From Synechococcus sp. CC9605 (GTDB taxonomy: Bacteria > Cyanobacteriota > Cyanobacteriia > PCC-6307 > Cyanobiaceae), in the NCBI RefSeq assembly GCF_000012625.1, contig NC_007516.1, positions 186,001 through 250,000 on the forward strand: a stretch of 64,000 nucleotides of DNA, in the 5' to 3' direction. Within the stretch, counting starts at the first letter, position 1. The number at the start of each line of letters is the position of its first letter. This document shows positions 18,725 through 26,755 of the stretch, in pieces. The notes beneath the pieces were generated by a model, which made no database searches, was not told the origin of the DNA, and was given only the letters and a program-made list of their open reading frames with translations. Both the position numbers and the translations under genes were made by a program.

Positions 18725-21700
18725 ATGGACAATTCCCTCGCTAAGCAGTTCTCACATTTTCTTTCCTCTGGAGATTACAGTTCAGCCAACCAAATCGTAA
18801 ATCAAGCACGTAATTTAAATTATCCTGTTGGTCTAATCAGTTCATGGGAAAATCTTCTTGCAAAGACAAATCCTGGCTTTGTTCACCCATTAGATGCTGT
18901 TGTAAGTCAAGAATATAATGTTGATAATTTATGTAGCGAGTTGACCCCTGATTTAAGAGCAGTTTTTGAAGAAAAAATTTCTGAGTATAGCAAAAAAAAT
19001 AATATAGATTCGAATTTAATTGACAAAATAGTCGAATTAGTTTTTGACAATTTTCAAATCGATACCGGAAGAATAATTATTCCTGATTTAACGTCCAATG
19101 ATCCAATAGCCAATCTCTTTCATTACTCCGTCAAGGAATACTCAATTGATAATCCTGATGTCCCTGAAGCCGTTGATCGTGGAGTTTGTGTTTCAGTAAT
19201 TGATCATTTTCTAAGATACGGTTATATAGAAATTCTGGAAGGTAGGCGTCATTCATCACTTTCTTTCTCTCATGCTAAGAAAAAATATGACGGGAATCTT
19301 CTTTATATCGTAGATAATTACGATGATTTGGATGAATCTGAAAGGCTAGATCTAAAGTCTCTTCAATTATCTAAGTTGCATGCAGATGTATACAGTATAA
19401 AGGATACTTGTGTGTATACACACAATGGTTCATCCATGACTATAGAGCAATATCTCTTTTATAATATCTCAGATGATCACAATCTCTGCATACTTTTAAA
19501 GGGTAAGACGTTGACCCGATCTGCAGCAAAATGGATTGTTGATATCAAACTAGAAGATCGGACTGCTATTTTCGGCTATTCAGCTAATAACGGAAGATTT
19601 TGTGCTGTTACCGAGTACTCACGACCTAATATGTTGATTTCTGATATTACAAATGGCTGCATTATTGCAAACTCAATTGAAGTCTTGGCCGTTGTAAGTA
19701 GTCTTAAAGATTATCAAACTGCATATGGATATTTTCATGCTTTGGTGCTCGAGTTAGAGGATTTTGGAGTAGAATTTAACTTGAAGAGAGAAATCTTGAG
19801 TGAATCATTTAGCAAAGCTATTGCTAATTTTGATTCCACTCATTCTACTTATTGGTCGCCTTTTTACTACTTGAATGATTATAAATCAAGTTTTTTCCCA
19901 ATTAGGAGAGACTTGGTGAAGACCTGGCAGAAACAGCTAGCTTCTATTGACCAATCTGATAAATCTGAAAGTACTAAAAGTTCACTTCATGTTGATGGTG
20001 AAAATTCAATTGTTAAATTTATACCGAGCCTGAATAATTCTGTTGGCGTTGTAATACCCTTCAAAGATAAGATTCACCTTTTAGAAGATTGTGTAAAATC
20101 TCTCATTCTTAACGAAGAAGAGGTAGCATTGAAAATCTATGCTATTAATAATGGTTCAATTGAACCTAAAACATTTGAGGTATTGGATCGCCTAAAAAAT
20201 CAATATGAAGATCTTTTTGTTTGCATTGATTTTCCTGGTGAGTTTAATTACGCTAAAATTAACAATTACGCCGTAGATTTTGTTGAAGAGGAATATCTAT
20301 TATTTTTAAATAACGATATCGTAATTGAATCTAGTTTCGCGGTCACCACATTGCTTAAAACGCACTGTTTTTATAACGCCGTTATTACTGGTTCAAAATT
20401 GTTATATCCAAGTGGAAAAATTCAGCACAATGGTCTTTCTTCGACCATGGAAAAACATATTGCGATCAACAGTCCATTCTCTCGTCACTATACACATTCA
20501 AACCACGGATTCTCTTTAGACCATTATGTTCATCCATGGGAGCGGACTCATGAATGCTCTGCTGTAACAGCTGCATGTATGATTATGAAGAAGGAAGAAT
20601 TTCTTAGAATAGATGGCTTTGATGAGGATTTCAAAGTTGCTTATAATGATGTTGATCTATGCTTTAGAGCCACAAAAGAATATCATCAGCGACCTATAAT
20701 TTGCTCTACTGAGGTAAAGATATATCATTTAGAATCTGAATCTAGAGGTGATGATAACGATGATGAATCTGGAACCCGGCTTTATCATGAAAGGGTAAAT
20801 TTAGTTTCTCGTCACGAGGATATATTCTCTCGTCCAGATAAATTCACTGGTGTTAGTACAGTCTTCAATAATCTTCAGAAAATTGTAAAAACAAGTTTTG
20901 ATCGTAAGTTTATTGATCATACTTCAAAGCCTAGCTCAGATATAGAGCTTGACGATCTCGTACTTCATCAGGTGCATAACTCGATGAAACAAAGATATGC
21001 CTGTATATTTGTACATTATGATATAGATCCTTTGATTACAGATGATTGTGTTTATCATCTTGAAAAACTAAGTGAATATTGCGATATCTTCTTCGTGTCC
21101 AGCTCAGAATGTTTGGCCAATGCTCCTGAAGAAGTTGAAAAAATCAAGCCTCTTTGTTCCCAAATTCTAATTCGTAAAAATAGTGGATATGATTTTGGAT
21201 GTTGGTCTCATGTAATCAGAAAAAATTATGCTCGTTTGTGTAATTACGAAGGCGTCTTACTTGCTAATGACAGCAATTGGGGCCCTTTGAATGATTTTTC
21301 GGATACTTTCGCCAGGATCAATCGTTATTCTTCAGAAGCAGATTTCATGGGATTAACTTCGTCAATTACTCCGTCGTGGCACTTGCAAAGCTTTTTCATA
21401 TTTTACTCTAGAAAGGTGTTTAGTTCTTCGTTTTTTAAGTTGTATTGGTTTAATATAGGCATATTAGATTCTAAATATGAAATTATAATGAACTACGAGG
21501 TTGGCTGGTCTGCTCGCCTGGTCCGTCTTGGCTTCAAAGGAATTGCTCTATACGGAACCTCTGAGGCTACAAATCCAACTCATGTTAATTGGGAGTCCCT
21601 GCTTCGCTCAAGATATCCTTATCTGAAGAAAGAGCTGATTAGAGATAATCCTTTAAAAATTAATCTAGATAATTTGCCGAATATACTTAGATCGCAAGAC

Positions 21701-21817
21701 TTAAACTGGCAGGCTTCAATTTTGGATTACTTAAAACGTTATAATCGTGAGAACTCTGAGACAGCGAAATTATTTTCATCCTCTAAATCATCAGTGATAA
21801 AATCTGGCATGGACTAA
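18725..21817 (+). CDS. Large glycosyltransferase with GT2 domain and C-terminal RgpF domain
   Basis: This 1030-aa cytoplasmic-type protein has three parts. Residues 1-430 are unrecognised, acidic and AT-rich in codon use. Residues about 440-700 are a GT2 (GT-A fold) domain beginning VGVVIPFKDK. It has NND at 529-531 as the metal-binding DXD equivalent, FDEDF, and the acceptor-site motif ND at 641-642. Residues about 757-970 match the rhamnan-synthesis protein F family (RgpF): CIFVHYDID, RKNSGYDFGCW, GVLLANDSNWGP and the WHLQSFFIFY segment are typical. RgpF-type domains act in rhamnose-rich polysaccharide assembly. Donor specificity is not readable. Base composition indicates acquisition from elsewhere or relaxed selection. 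No signal peptide is present. Confidence 0.85.
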   Translation: MDNSLAKQFSHFLSSGDYSSANQIVNQARNLNYPVGLISSWENLLAKTNPGFVHPLDAVVSQEYNVDNLCSELTPDLRAVFEEKISEYSKKNNIDSNLIDKIVELVFDNFQIDTGRIIIPDLTSNDPIANLFHYSVKEYSIDNPDVPEAVDRGVCVSVIDHFLRYGYIEILEGRRHSSLSFSHAKKKYDGNLLYIVDNYDDLDESERLDLKSLQLSKLHADVYSIKDTCVYTHNGSSMTIEQYLFYNISDDHNLCILLKGKTLTRSAAKWIVDIKLEDRTAIFGYSANNGRFCAVTEYSRPNMLISDITNGCIIANSIEVLAVVSSLKDYQTAYGYFHALVLELEDFGVEFNLKREILSESFSKAIANFDSTHSTYWSPFYYLNDYKSSFFPIRRDLVKTWQKQLASIDQSDKSESTKSSLHVDGENSIVKFIPSLNNSVGVVIPFKDKIHLLEDCVKSLILNEEEVALKIYAINNGSIEPKTFEVLDRLKNQYEDLFVCIDFPGEFNYAKINNYAVDFVEEEYLLFLNNDIVIESSFAVTTLLKTHCFYNAVITGSKLLYPSGKIQHNGLSSTMEKHIAINSPFSRHYTHSNHGFSLDHYVHPWERTHECSAVTAACMIMKKEEFLRIDGFDEDFKVAYNDVDLCFRATKEYHQRPIICSTEVKIYHLESESRGDDNDDESGTRLYHERVNLVSRHEDIFSRPDKFTGVSTVFNNLQKIVKTSFDRKFIDHTSKPSSDIELDDLVLHQVHNSMKQRYACIFVHYDIDPLITDDCVYHLEKLSEYCDIFFVSSSECLANAPEEVEKIKPLCSQILIRKNSGYDFGCWSHVIRKNYARLCNYEGVLLANDSNWGPLNDFSDTFARINRYSSEADFMGLTSSITPSWHLQSFFIFYSRKVFSSSFFKLYWFNIGILDSKYEIIMNYEVGWSARLVRLGFKGIALYGTSEATNPTHVNWESLLRSRYPYLKKELIRDNPLKINLDNLPNILRSQDLNWQASILDYLKRYNRENSETAKLFSSSKSSVIKSGMD

Positions 21818-22382
21818 CTTGGTTATTTCTAGATGATTGAAAATTATTAAATGCTTAATATTTTTCAATTGTCTATCCATCCAAAAATTCTATTATTTGA
21901 ATTTTAGATTAACGTCTTAGATTATTTATAGCATTATGTGGTTTGTGCTGTGTAGGAAATGCGTTAGTGAGTTTTGTTTTAATAAATCATCGATCTATGA
22001 GTAATTAATTTGATTATGATTTGTGTGGGTGTTTTAGTGTTTGGCTTTCGTCATCTCAATAGTCGAAATTTTTTGTGTGTAGGTTCAATCGACACTCTCT
22101 GTCAATCTGCATTATTTAATTTTATTGATAGAGACAATATTTTTGCTTTCGTCTGTTCTTCAGTACTAAGAGGGTCGCGTCACCGGTTTTTGTCAAATCT
22201 TTTTATAGCCATCTTCATCCTTGCCATGATGACGCTCAGTCATGAAGTTGTCTCAAGCTCGATCTCTCAGAATAGGATTCGTCTCAATTAAAAGGACGGT
22301 TTGATCTCAAGCTTACTCTGATGTTACGGCAAATCACAGTGCGGGTTGTTCTGGTATAGTTGGAATGTAGATCTAGTCTGCG
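21818..22382. other. AT-rich gap between the large glycosyltransferase and a coiled-coil gene
   Basis: A 93-codon plus-strand frame at 22010-22291 (TTG start) has one possible membrane segment (FLSNLFIAIFILAMM), but no ribosome site and no family resemblance. I do not call it a gene. A TATAGT at about 22353 lies 30 nt before the ATG at 22383 and may be the -10 of the next gene. Nothing else was recognised. Confidence 0.45.
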
Positions 22383-22682
22383 ATGATGCATCCAATAAAT
22401 TCCTCTCTTGTGAATCAAGACTCCGATGTCAATAACTCTAGTTCTGAAATCAAAAGTCTGGAGAGGCGCATTCGTGAGTTAAAACTGCAAGTGGAATGCC
22501 AGGACGCAAAATACAAGCAATCTCTGGCCGATGGGAAGTTGGCAATGCAGCATATAGAAAAACTCCAAGAAGAAGTCGAGTATTATTTTTTACTTAGTGA
22601 AAAAAAGCAAAAAATTATTGAATCACTCGAAGAGCTCCAGGCTAAATCAACTGAAATTATTTATAATTATGTTCAAAAATAA
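22383..22682 (+). CDS. Small coiled-coil protein
   Basis: This 99-aa hydrophilic protein is predicted from sequence to be mostly alpha-helical. Heptad-like spacing runs from about residue 22 to 90 (IKSLERRIRELKLQ, then EKLQEEVEYYFLLSEKKQK). The LQEEVEYYFLLS stretch recalls LQEELEHYFLLS-type helices that I have seen at the ends of cyanobacterial surface-polysaccharide and TPR proteins; this is recollection, not proof. It could be a cut-down relic or a partner of the glycosyltransferase upstream. A strong inverted repeat follows its stop. Confidence 0.6.
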   Translation: MMHPINSSLVNQDSDVNNSSSEIKSLERRIRELKLQVECQDAKYKQSLADGKLAMQHIEKLQEEVEYYFLLSEKKQKIIESLEELQAKSTEIIYNYVQK

Positions 22683-22707
22683 CATCTACATGTTTCCAGC
22701 GGAAATA

Positions 22708-22743
22708 CCTTGGATATATACTGCCTTAGGTATATATCCAAGG
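22708..22743. terminator. Perfect 14-bp inverted repeat between convergent genes
   Basis: CCTTGGATATATAC (22708-22721) and GTATATATCCAAGG (22730-22743) pair perfectly around an 8-nt loop. The repeat sits between the plus-strand coiled-coil gene (ends 22682) and the minus-strand psbJ (ends 22764), so it can serve both. A T-rich run (GATTTGTTTTGC) follows on the plus strand. It probably ends the psbEFLJ transcript and shields it from the island. Confidence 0.7.
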
Positions 22744-22763
22744 GATTTGTTTTGCTTAATCTA

Positions 22764-22964
22764 TTAAGCGGAGCCAACGCCAGTGTAGGAGCCGTAGAAG
22801 AACAGTCCCACAACAAAAAGAACGGCCATGCCTCCCGCAGTGGCAACCAGCCATAGAGGAAGAACACCTTCTGTCCAGCGGCTTCTCCAGGGCACAGCAG
22901 GTGTGCCATCAGGGTTGCGATCGGGAATTCGACCGTCGGGATACGGGGATTTTTTTCCGCTCAT
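22764..22964 (-). CDS. psbJ: Photosystem II reaction centre protein J
   Basis: PsbJ is a one-span subunit of the PSII core near cytochrome b559, involved in plastoquinone flow and assembly. The 66-aa product has the expected single membrane helix ([20 protein letters not shown]) and ends GSYTGVGSA. The soluble N-terminal extension ([19 protein letters not shown]) is typical of marine picocyanobacteria and longer than the 39-40 aa plastid form. It is the last gene of the psbEFLJ unit, 10 nt after psbL, and is followed by a strong hairpin. Confidence 0.97.
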   Translation of the reverse strand: MSGKKSPYPDGRIPDRNPDGTPAVPWRSRWTEGVLPLWLVATAGGMAVLFVVGLFFYGSYTGVGSA

Positions 22965-22974
22965 CGAATAGTCC

Positions 22975-23094
22975 TCAGTTGAAGAAGTAGCTGGACATGA
23001 GCACGCCGGTCACGAAAACAAACAGCAGGCCCAGATACAGGCTTGTGCGGTTGAGCTCAACTGGCAGGTTGTTGGGATTGGGATTGCGTTCCAT
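22975..23094 (-). CDS. psbL: Photosystem II reaction centre protein L
   Basis: PsbL is a 39-aa one-helix PSII subunit at the dimer interface that is needed for QA function and stable water splitting. The sequence [20 protein letters not shown] followed by [19 protein letters not shown] is nearly invariant in the family. ATG 23094 gives exactly 39 residues; the longer frame upstream overlaps psbF and is rejected. It lies 7 nt after psbF. Confidence 0.97.
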   Translation of the reverse strand: MERNPNPNNLPVELNRTSLYLGLLFVFVTGVLMSSYFFN

Positions 23095-23101
23095 GGGTAG
23101 A

Positions 23102-23242
23102 TCAGCGGCGGATGAACTGCATCGCGGCGAGGGCGCCAAGGAAAAACACCGTTGGGATGCCGAGGGTGTGCAAAGCAAGCCAACGCACCGTGAAGATTGG
23201 ATAGTTGCGTGGCGTTGTGGCGACGGGAGGTGCTTGTGTCAT
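23102..23242 (-). CDS. psbF: Cytochrome b559 beta subunit
   Basis: PsbF with PsbE forms cytochrome b559, the haem protein at the PSII core. The frame from ATG at 23242 to TGA at 23104-23102 encodes 46 aa beginning [20 protein letters not shown] and ending AMQFIRR. His25 in [10 protein letters not shown] is the axial haem ligand, paired with the PsbE histidine. The remainder is one membrane helix. It is 3 nt from psbE, so the two subunits are made from one transcript. Confidence 0.97.
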   Translation of the reverse strand: MTQAPPVATTPRNYPIFTVRWLALHTLGIPTVFFLGALAAMQFIRR

Positions 23243-23245
23243 TGC

Positions 23246-23494
23246 TTATTTCAGACGGATGTCGAGTTCAGACTTGCCTTCGTAGCGCTGGCTCACCACG
23301 GGAGCCTTGCTTTCTGAGGCCTGGAAGTAGGCATCGGGACGAGGTGTTCCGAAGGCGTCGTAAGCCAGGCCGGTGGAAACGAACAGGAAGCCCGCCAGGA
23401 AGATGGAAGGCAGTGTCACGGCGTGGATCACCCAGTAACGGATGCTCGTGATGATTTCGAAGAACGGACGTTCTCCTGTTGAGCCGGCGGCCAT
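23246..23494 (-). CDS. psbE: Cytochrome b559 alpha subunit
   Basis: PsbE provides the larger half of cytochrome b559 in the PSII reaction centre; loss prevents PSII assembly. The 82-aa protein has the stromal segment [15 protein letters not shown], haem ligand His24 ([10 protein letters not shown]), one membrane helix, and a lumenal tail with GTPRPDAYF and [15 protein letters not shown]. It follows ycf48 by 71 nt and starts the psbEFLJ run. Confidence 0.98.
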   Translation of the reverse strand: MAAGSTGERPFFEIITSIRYWVIHAVTLPSIFLAGFLFVSTGLAYDAFGTPRPDAYFQASESKAPVVSQRYEGKSELDIRLK

Positions 23495-23565
23495 GGCGTT
23501 GGGCGTATCAGGAAGATGATCTTAGGAGGTGGCTCAGGTGAGCTGGGGCTGAGGCGTTGCTGCAG

Positions 23566-24567
23566 TTACACAGCGTTGTCCACCCAACGGAGCAGATTGC
23601 CCCGCTCACCCAGCACGAAGGCGTGCTCCCCGTCGAACACCATGCGGGTGAAGTTGCTGGGTTGACGGTCCCCGACGGGGTCGTTCTCCCAGCTGTCGCC
23701 GCCATCCCGGCTCACCAGCAGGGTGCCGTTGCCTCCGCCGGCCCAGATGGCGCCGTCGTCATCCCAGGCCAGATCCATGTAGCCGTAGCCATTGGTGATC
23801 GGGATGATGGCTTTGCTCCAGCTGTCGAAGTCGCCTGGCTCATCGTTAAGGCGAATCTGCGCGCCGCGGGCCACCATCCAGAGATTGCCGTCGGGCTGGA
23901 AGCCGATGCTCTGCAGCCGCTGGCTGCTCACCCGTTGGTGGACTTGCCAGACGGAATCACCTGGTTCCCATGTTGCGTAGAAGTTGCCCAGGCCACTCAC
24001 GCTCACGTAGCTGCCGTCCTTGCTGCGTCGCAGGTCGCGGACGGCACCGGCGGCGTCGGTGACCTTGGCTTCCCAGCTGCTGCCGTCGTTGTGCGTCTCG
24101 TAGACCGCACCTACATTGGTTGCAAGCTCTGCGGAATGGCTGCCCAGGGCCGTGATCAGGTAAGGCTCACCAGGCAATTTGGTGTCGAGGAACAACCGAG
24201 TCCAGTTCTGACCGCCGTCGTCGCTGTGCATCAGCAGCCCTGGCTGTCCGGCGATCCAGCCTTCATCGCCACTGAAGTCGATGCTGATCAGGCGGAAGTT
24301 TTCTTCGTCGGGAAGATCCAGGCTGCGCTCATTCCAGTGGGCGCCTCCGTCGTTGGTTTCCCGGATCATCCGATTGCTGCCCACCAGGTAGCCGTGGCTG
24401 CTGTCGGTGAAGGCCACATCCAGCGGGTTGGCCTGAGTGTCGAGATCCATAGCCTGCCATGGGCTTGTGGTGGCCGTGGGGACGTGCGTGGTGACGCAGC
24501 CGCTGAGGCTGATCCCCAGCACAAGCACCAGCAAGAGCTGGGTCGCAGAGTTCAACAGACGTTTCAT
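23566..24567 (-). CDS. ycf48: Photosystem II assembly factor Ycf48 (HCF136)
   Basis: Ycf48 binds precursor D1 and helps build and repair the PSII reaction centre in the thylakoid lumen. The 333-aa protein starts with a lipoprotein signal (LLLVLVLGISLSGC) with the lipobox cysteine near residue 24. A seven-bladed beta-propeller follows, seen as repeats of SxDGGxxWE type (NDGGAHWNE, DDGGQNWTR, RDGGDSWEN). Arg-rich patches known to bind D1 cannot be judged by eye. It lies 9 nt after rubA and before psbE, the conserved rubA-ycf48-psbEFLJ order. Confidence 0.96.
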   Translation of the reverse strand: MKRLLNSATQLLLVLVLGISLSGCVTTHVPTATTSPWQAMDLDTQANPLDVAFTDSSHGYLVGSNRMIRETNDGGAHWNERSLDLPDEENFRLISIDFSGDEGWIAGQPGLLMHSDDGGQNWTRLFLDTKLPGEPYLITALGSHSAELATNVGAVYETHNDGSSWEAKVTDAAGAVRDLRRSKDGSYVSVSGLGNFYATWEPGDSVWQVHQRVSSQRLQSIGFQPDGNLWMVARGAQIRLNDEPGDFDSWSKAIIPITNGYGYMDLAWDDDGAIWAGGGNGTLLVSRDGGDSWENDPVGDRQPSNFTRMVFDGEHAFVLGERGNLLRWVDNAV

Positions 24568-24576
24568 GGGTTGGCC

Positions 24577-24996
24577 TCAGCGCAGGGAATAAAGGGATAA
24601 GAAGAAGGCGAAGCCGAGGGCAAGGCCGCCAAAGATCAGTACATTCTTCTGCCCTGGGGTCATTCGGTTGACACCGAGGCCGAAATTCAAATTTTCGTCG
24701 AAGCCGCTGGCCTTGGCCCGCGGGCCGATGTCGCGGAATGCTGCCACCCTGCTCCTGCATACCGGACAACGAAACGACATCGGGTCGAGATCTTCGAAAG
24801 CCGTGCCGGCCTCGATACCAACCTTTTTGACTCCTTCCTCAGGGTCGTAGACGTAGCCGCAGCTTCGACATTCGAAACGGTGAGTCCGTGGATCGCTCTC
24901 TGAAGCGGTTTCGATCGCTGGCTTAACCGCTTCGATCGCTGGCTCTACCGCTTCGGTCGCTTCGACCGGCTGGACGGACTGTTGTTCGTCGCTCAC
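24577..24996 (-). CDS. rubA: Membrane-anchored rubredoxin RubA
   Basis: RubA is a thylakoid rubredoxin needed for photosystem assembly. The 139-aa protein has an acidic, variable N-terminal extension (residues 1-35), then the iron site with [13 protein letters not shown] and RCPVCRSR giving the two Cys-x2-Cys pairs. A flexible linker follows, with a C-terminal membrane helix ([20 protein letters not shown]). It is first in the rubA-ycf48-psbEFLJ unit and divergent from ndhC, with 83 nt between the starts, which must hold the promoters of both. Confidence 0.96.
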   Translation of the reverse strand: MSDEQQSVQPVEATEAVEPAIEAVKPAIETASESDPRTHRFECRSCGYVYDPEEGVKKVGIEAGTAFEDLDPMSFRCPVCRSRVAAFRDIGPRAKASGFDENLNFGLGVNRMTPGQKNVLIFGGLALGFAFFLSLYSLR

Positions 24997-25079
24997 CGTT
25001 GTGCTGCTTGGTGGCTCGACTCTATCTGCGACAACTCCCGGCAGTGAATGCCAGACTGGCTCGGTCTACGGGGACCTCC

Positions 25080-25442
25080 ATGTTTGCCCTGCCCGGCTAC
25101 GACGCCTTCCTGGGGTTTCTGCTGATTGCAGCAGCAGTACCTGTGTTGGCTCTGGTTACTAACAAGCTTGTAGCACCGAAAAGCCGTGCCGGTGAGCGCC
25201 AGCTCACCTACGAATCCGGCATGGAACCCATTGGCGGCGCCTGGATTCAATTCAATATTCGCTACTACATGTTTGCGCTGGTCTTCGTCATCTTCGATGT
25301 CGAGACCGTGTTCCTTTATCCCTGGGCTGTGGCGTTCAACCGTCTTGGCTTGTTGGCCTTTATTGAGGCCCTGATTTTCATCGCCATCCTGCTGGTGGCC
25401 TTGGCCTATGCCTGGCGCAAAGGCGCCCTCGAGTGGAGCTAG
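25080..25442 (+). CDS. ndhC: NAD(P)H-quinone oxidoreductase subunit 3 (NdhC)
   Basis: NdhC is a membrane subunit of the NDH-1 complex for cyclic electron flow, respiration and CO2 uptake. The 120-aa protein has three hydrophobic segments and the conserved loop [20 protein letters not shown], with [12 protein letters not shown] following. I chose ATG 25080 ([10 protein letters not shown]); an upstream GTG at 24999 extends the frame into the rubA promoter area without homology. It is 2 nt from ndhK, in the conserved ndhC-K-J order. Confidence 0.97.
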
Positions 25443-25444
25443 TC

Positions 25445-26185
25445 ATGTCTGAGAACACATCCCCCTCCATTGCTGCTGTTCGCGATCTGCGCGAAGCCAG
25501 CTGCAGTCCGATTGGTGCCCCGACGGTCACCAACGACCTCAGCGAGAATGTCATCCTCACCAGTTTGGATGACCTGCACAACTGGGCTCGCTTAAGCAGT
25601 CTTTGGCCTCTCCTTTACGGAACAGCCTGCTGCTTTATTGAATTCGCAGCGCTTCTTGGTTCCCGCTTCGATTTCGACCGCTTCGGTCTGGTTCCCCGCA
25701 GTTCCCCGCGTCAGGCCGACCTTCTAATCGTGGCCGGCACCGTGACCATGAAGATGGCACCCGCCCTGGTGCGGCTTTATGAGCAGATGCCTGAGCCGAA
25801 GTACGTGATCGCCATGGGCGCTTGCACCATTACGGGTGGCATGTTCAGCGCTGACTCCACCACCGCAGTGCGCGGCGTCGACAAGTTGATTCCTGTTGAT
25901 CTTTATCTTCCCGGCTGTCCGCCTCGCCCCGAGGCCATCTTTGACGCCGTGATCAAGCTGCGCAAGAAAGTTGGCGATGAGTCGCTGGCTGAGCGGCGCA
26001 AGCATCAGCAGACCCATCGCTACGTGACGGTCTCTCACCAGATGAAGCGTGTGGAGCCTGTGGTGAACGGTTCTTACCTTCGGGCTGAATCCCAGAAAGC
26101 AGCCCTGGCTGCAGCGCCCGCTGGTCAGACGCTTGCCACCGATGCCGCCGTGCTTACCCCTGCTGCTGAACCTCTCGAGTCATGA
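25445..26185 (+). CDS. ndhK: NAD(P)H-quinone oxidoreductase subunit K
   Basis: NdhK carries the N2-type [4Fe-4S] cluster at the hydrophilic arm of NDH-1. The 246-aa protein has the four cluster cysteines: the CC pair in GTACCFIEF, one in MGACTITGG and one in [10 protein letters not shown]. The C-terminal 50 residues, rich in Ala, are a picocyanobacterial extension with no obvious function. I chose ATG 25445 (MSENTSPS), 2 nt after the ndhC stop. Its stop overlaps the ndhJ start (ATGA). Confidence 0.97.
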
Positions 26186-26748
26186 GCGAAACCCCTTCCA
26201 AACAGACTGCCGCCTCGGATGAAACGGGTGCTGTTGTTGCTCCCGAGCCTGGTCCGGTGAGCCAATGGCTGAACAAGCAAGGCTTTGATCACAACATCCT
26301 CGAGCCTGATCATCTTGGCGTTGAGCAGATCGGTGTTGACGCTGCCGTTCTTCCGATGATCGCTGCTGCACTCAAGAGCAACGGTTTCGACTATCTGCAG
26401 TGCCAAGGGGGCTACGACGAAGGCCCCGGTGAGCAGCTGGTTTGCTTCTATCACCTGTTGGCGATGGCTGAACAGGTCGAGGCGATGGTGGCCGATCCCT
26501 CAGCCAAGCTGCGGGAAGTGAGGATCAAAGTCTTCCTCAATCGAGAAGGCACCCCCTCATTGCCGTCGATCTATGGGTTGTTCCGCGGCGCCGATTGGCA
26601 GGAGCGTGAAACCTTCGACATGTATGGCATCCAATTCGAGGGACATCCCCATCCCAAACGGTTGCTAATGCCTGAGGACTGGAAGGGATGGCCTCTGCGA
26701 AAAGATTACGTCCAGCCCGATTTCTATGAAATGCAGGACGCCTATTGA
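26182..26748 (+). CDS. ndhJ: NAD(P)H-quinone oxidoreductase subunit J
   Basis: NdhJ is the 30-kDa-type subunit of the NDH-1 hydrophilic arm. The 188-aa product has the family signature [20 protein letters not shown] and ends [17 protein letters not shown]. The N-terminal 35 residues are variable and hydrophilic. It is the last gene of ndhCKJ. The next gene, yvcK, converges after 7 nt, so termination signals must lie within coding sequence; none was seen. Confidence 0.97.
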
Positions 26749-26755
26749 AAGGCGT

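Noticed and set aside
22010-22291. 93-codon frame with one hydrophobic segment
   Set aside because: TTG start, no ribosome site, AT-rich DNA and no homology pattern; only weak evidence for a membrane peptide.
23557-24600. 347-codon plus-strand frame opposite ycf48
   Set aside because: The frame mirrors the ycf48 beta-propeller repeats in GC-rich DNA and shows no recognisable domain.
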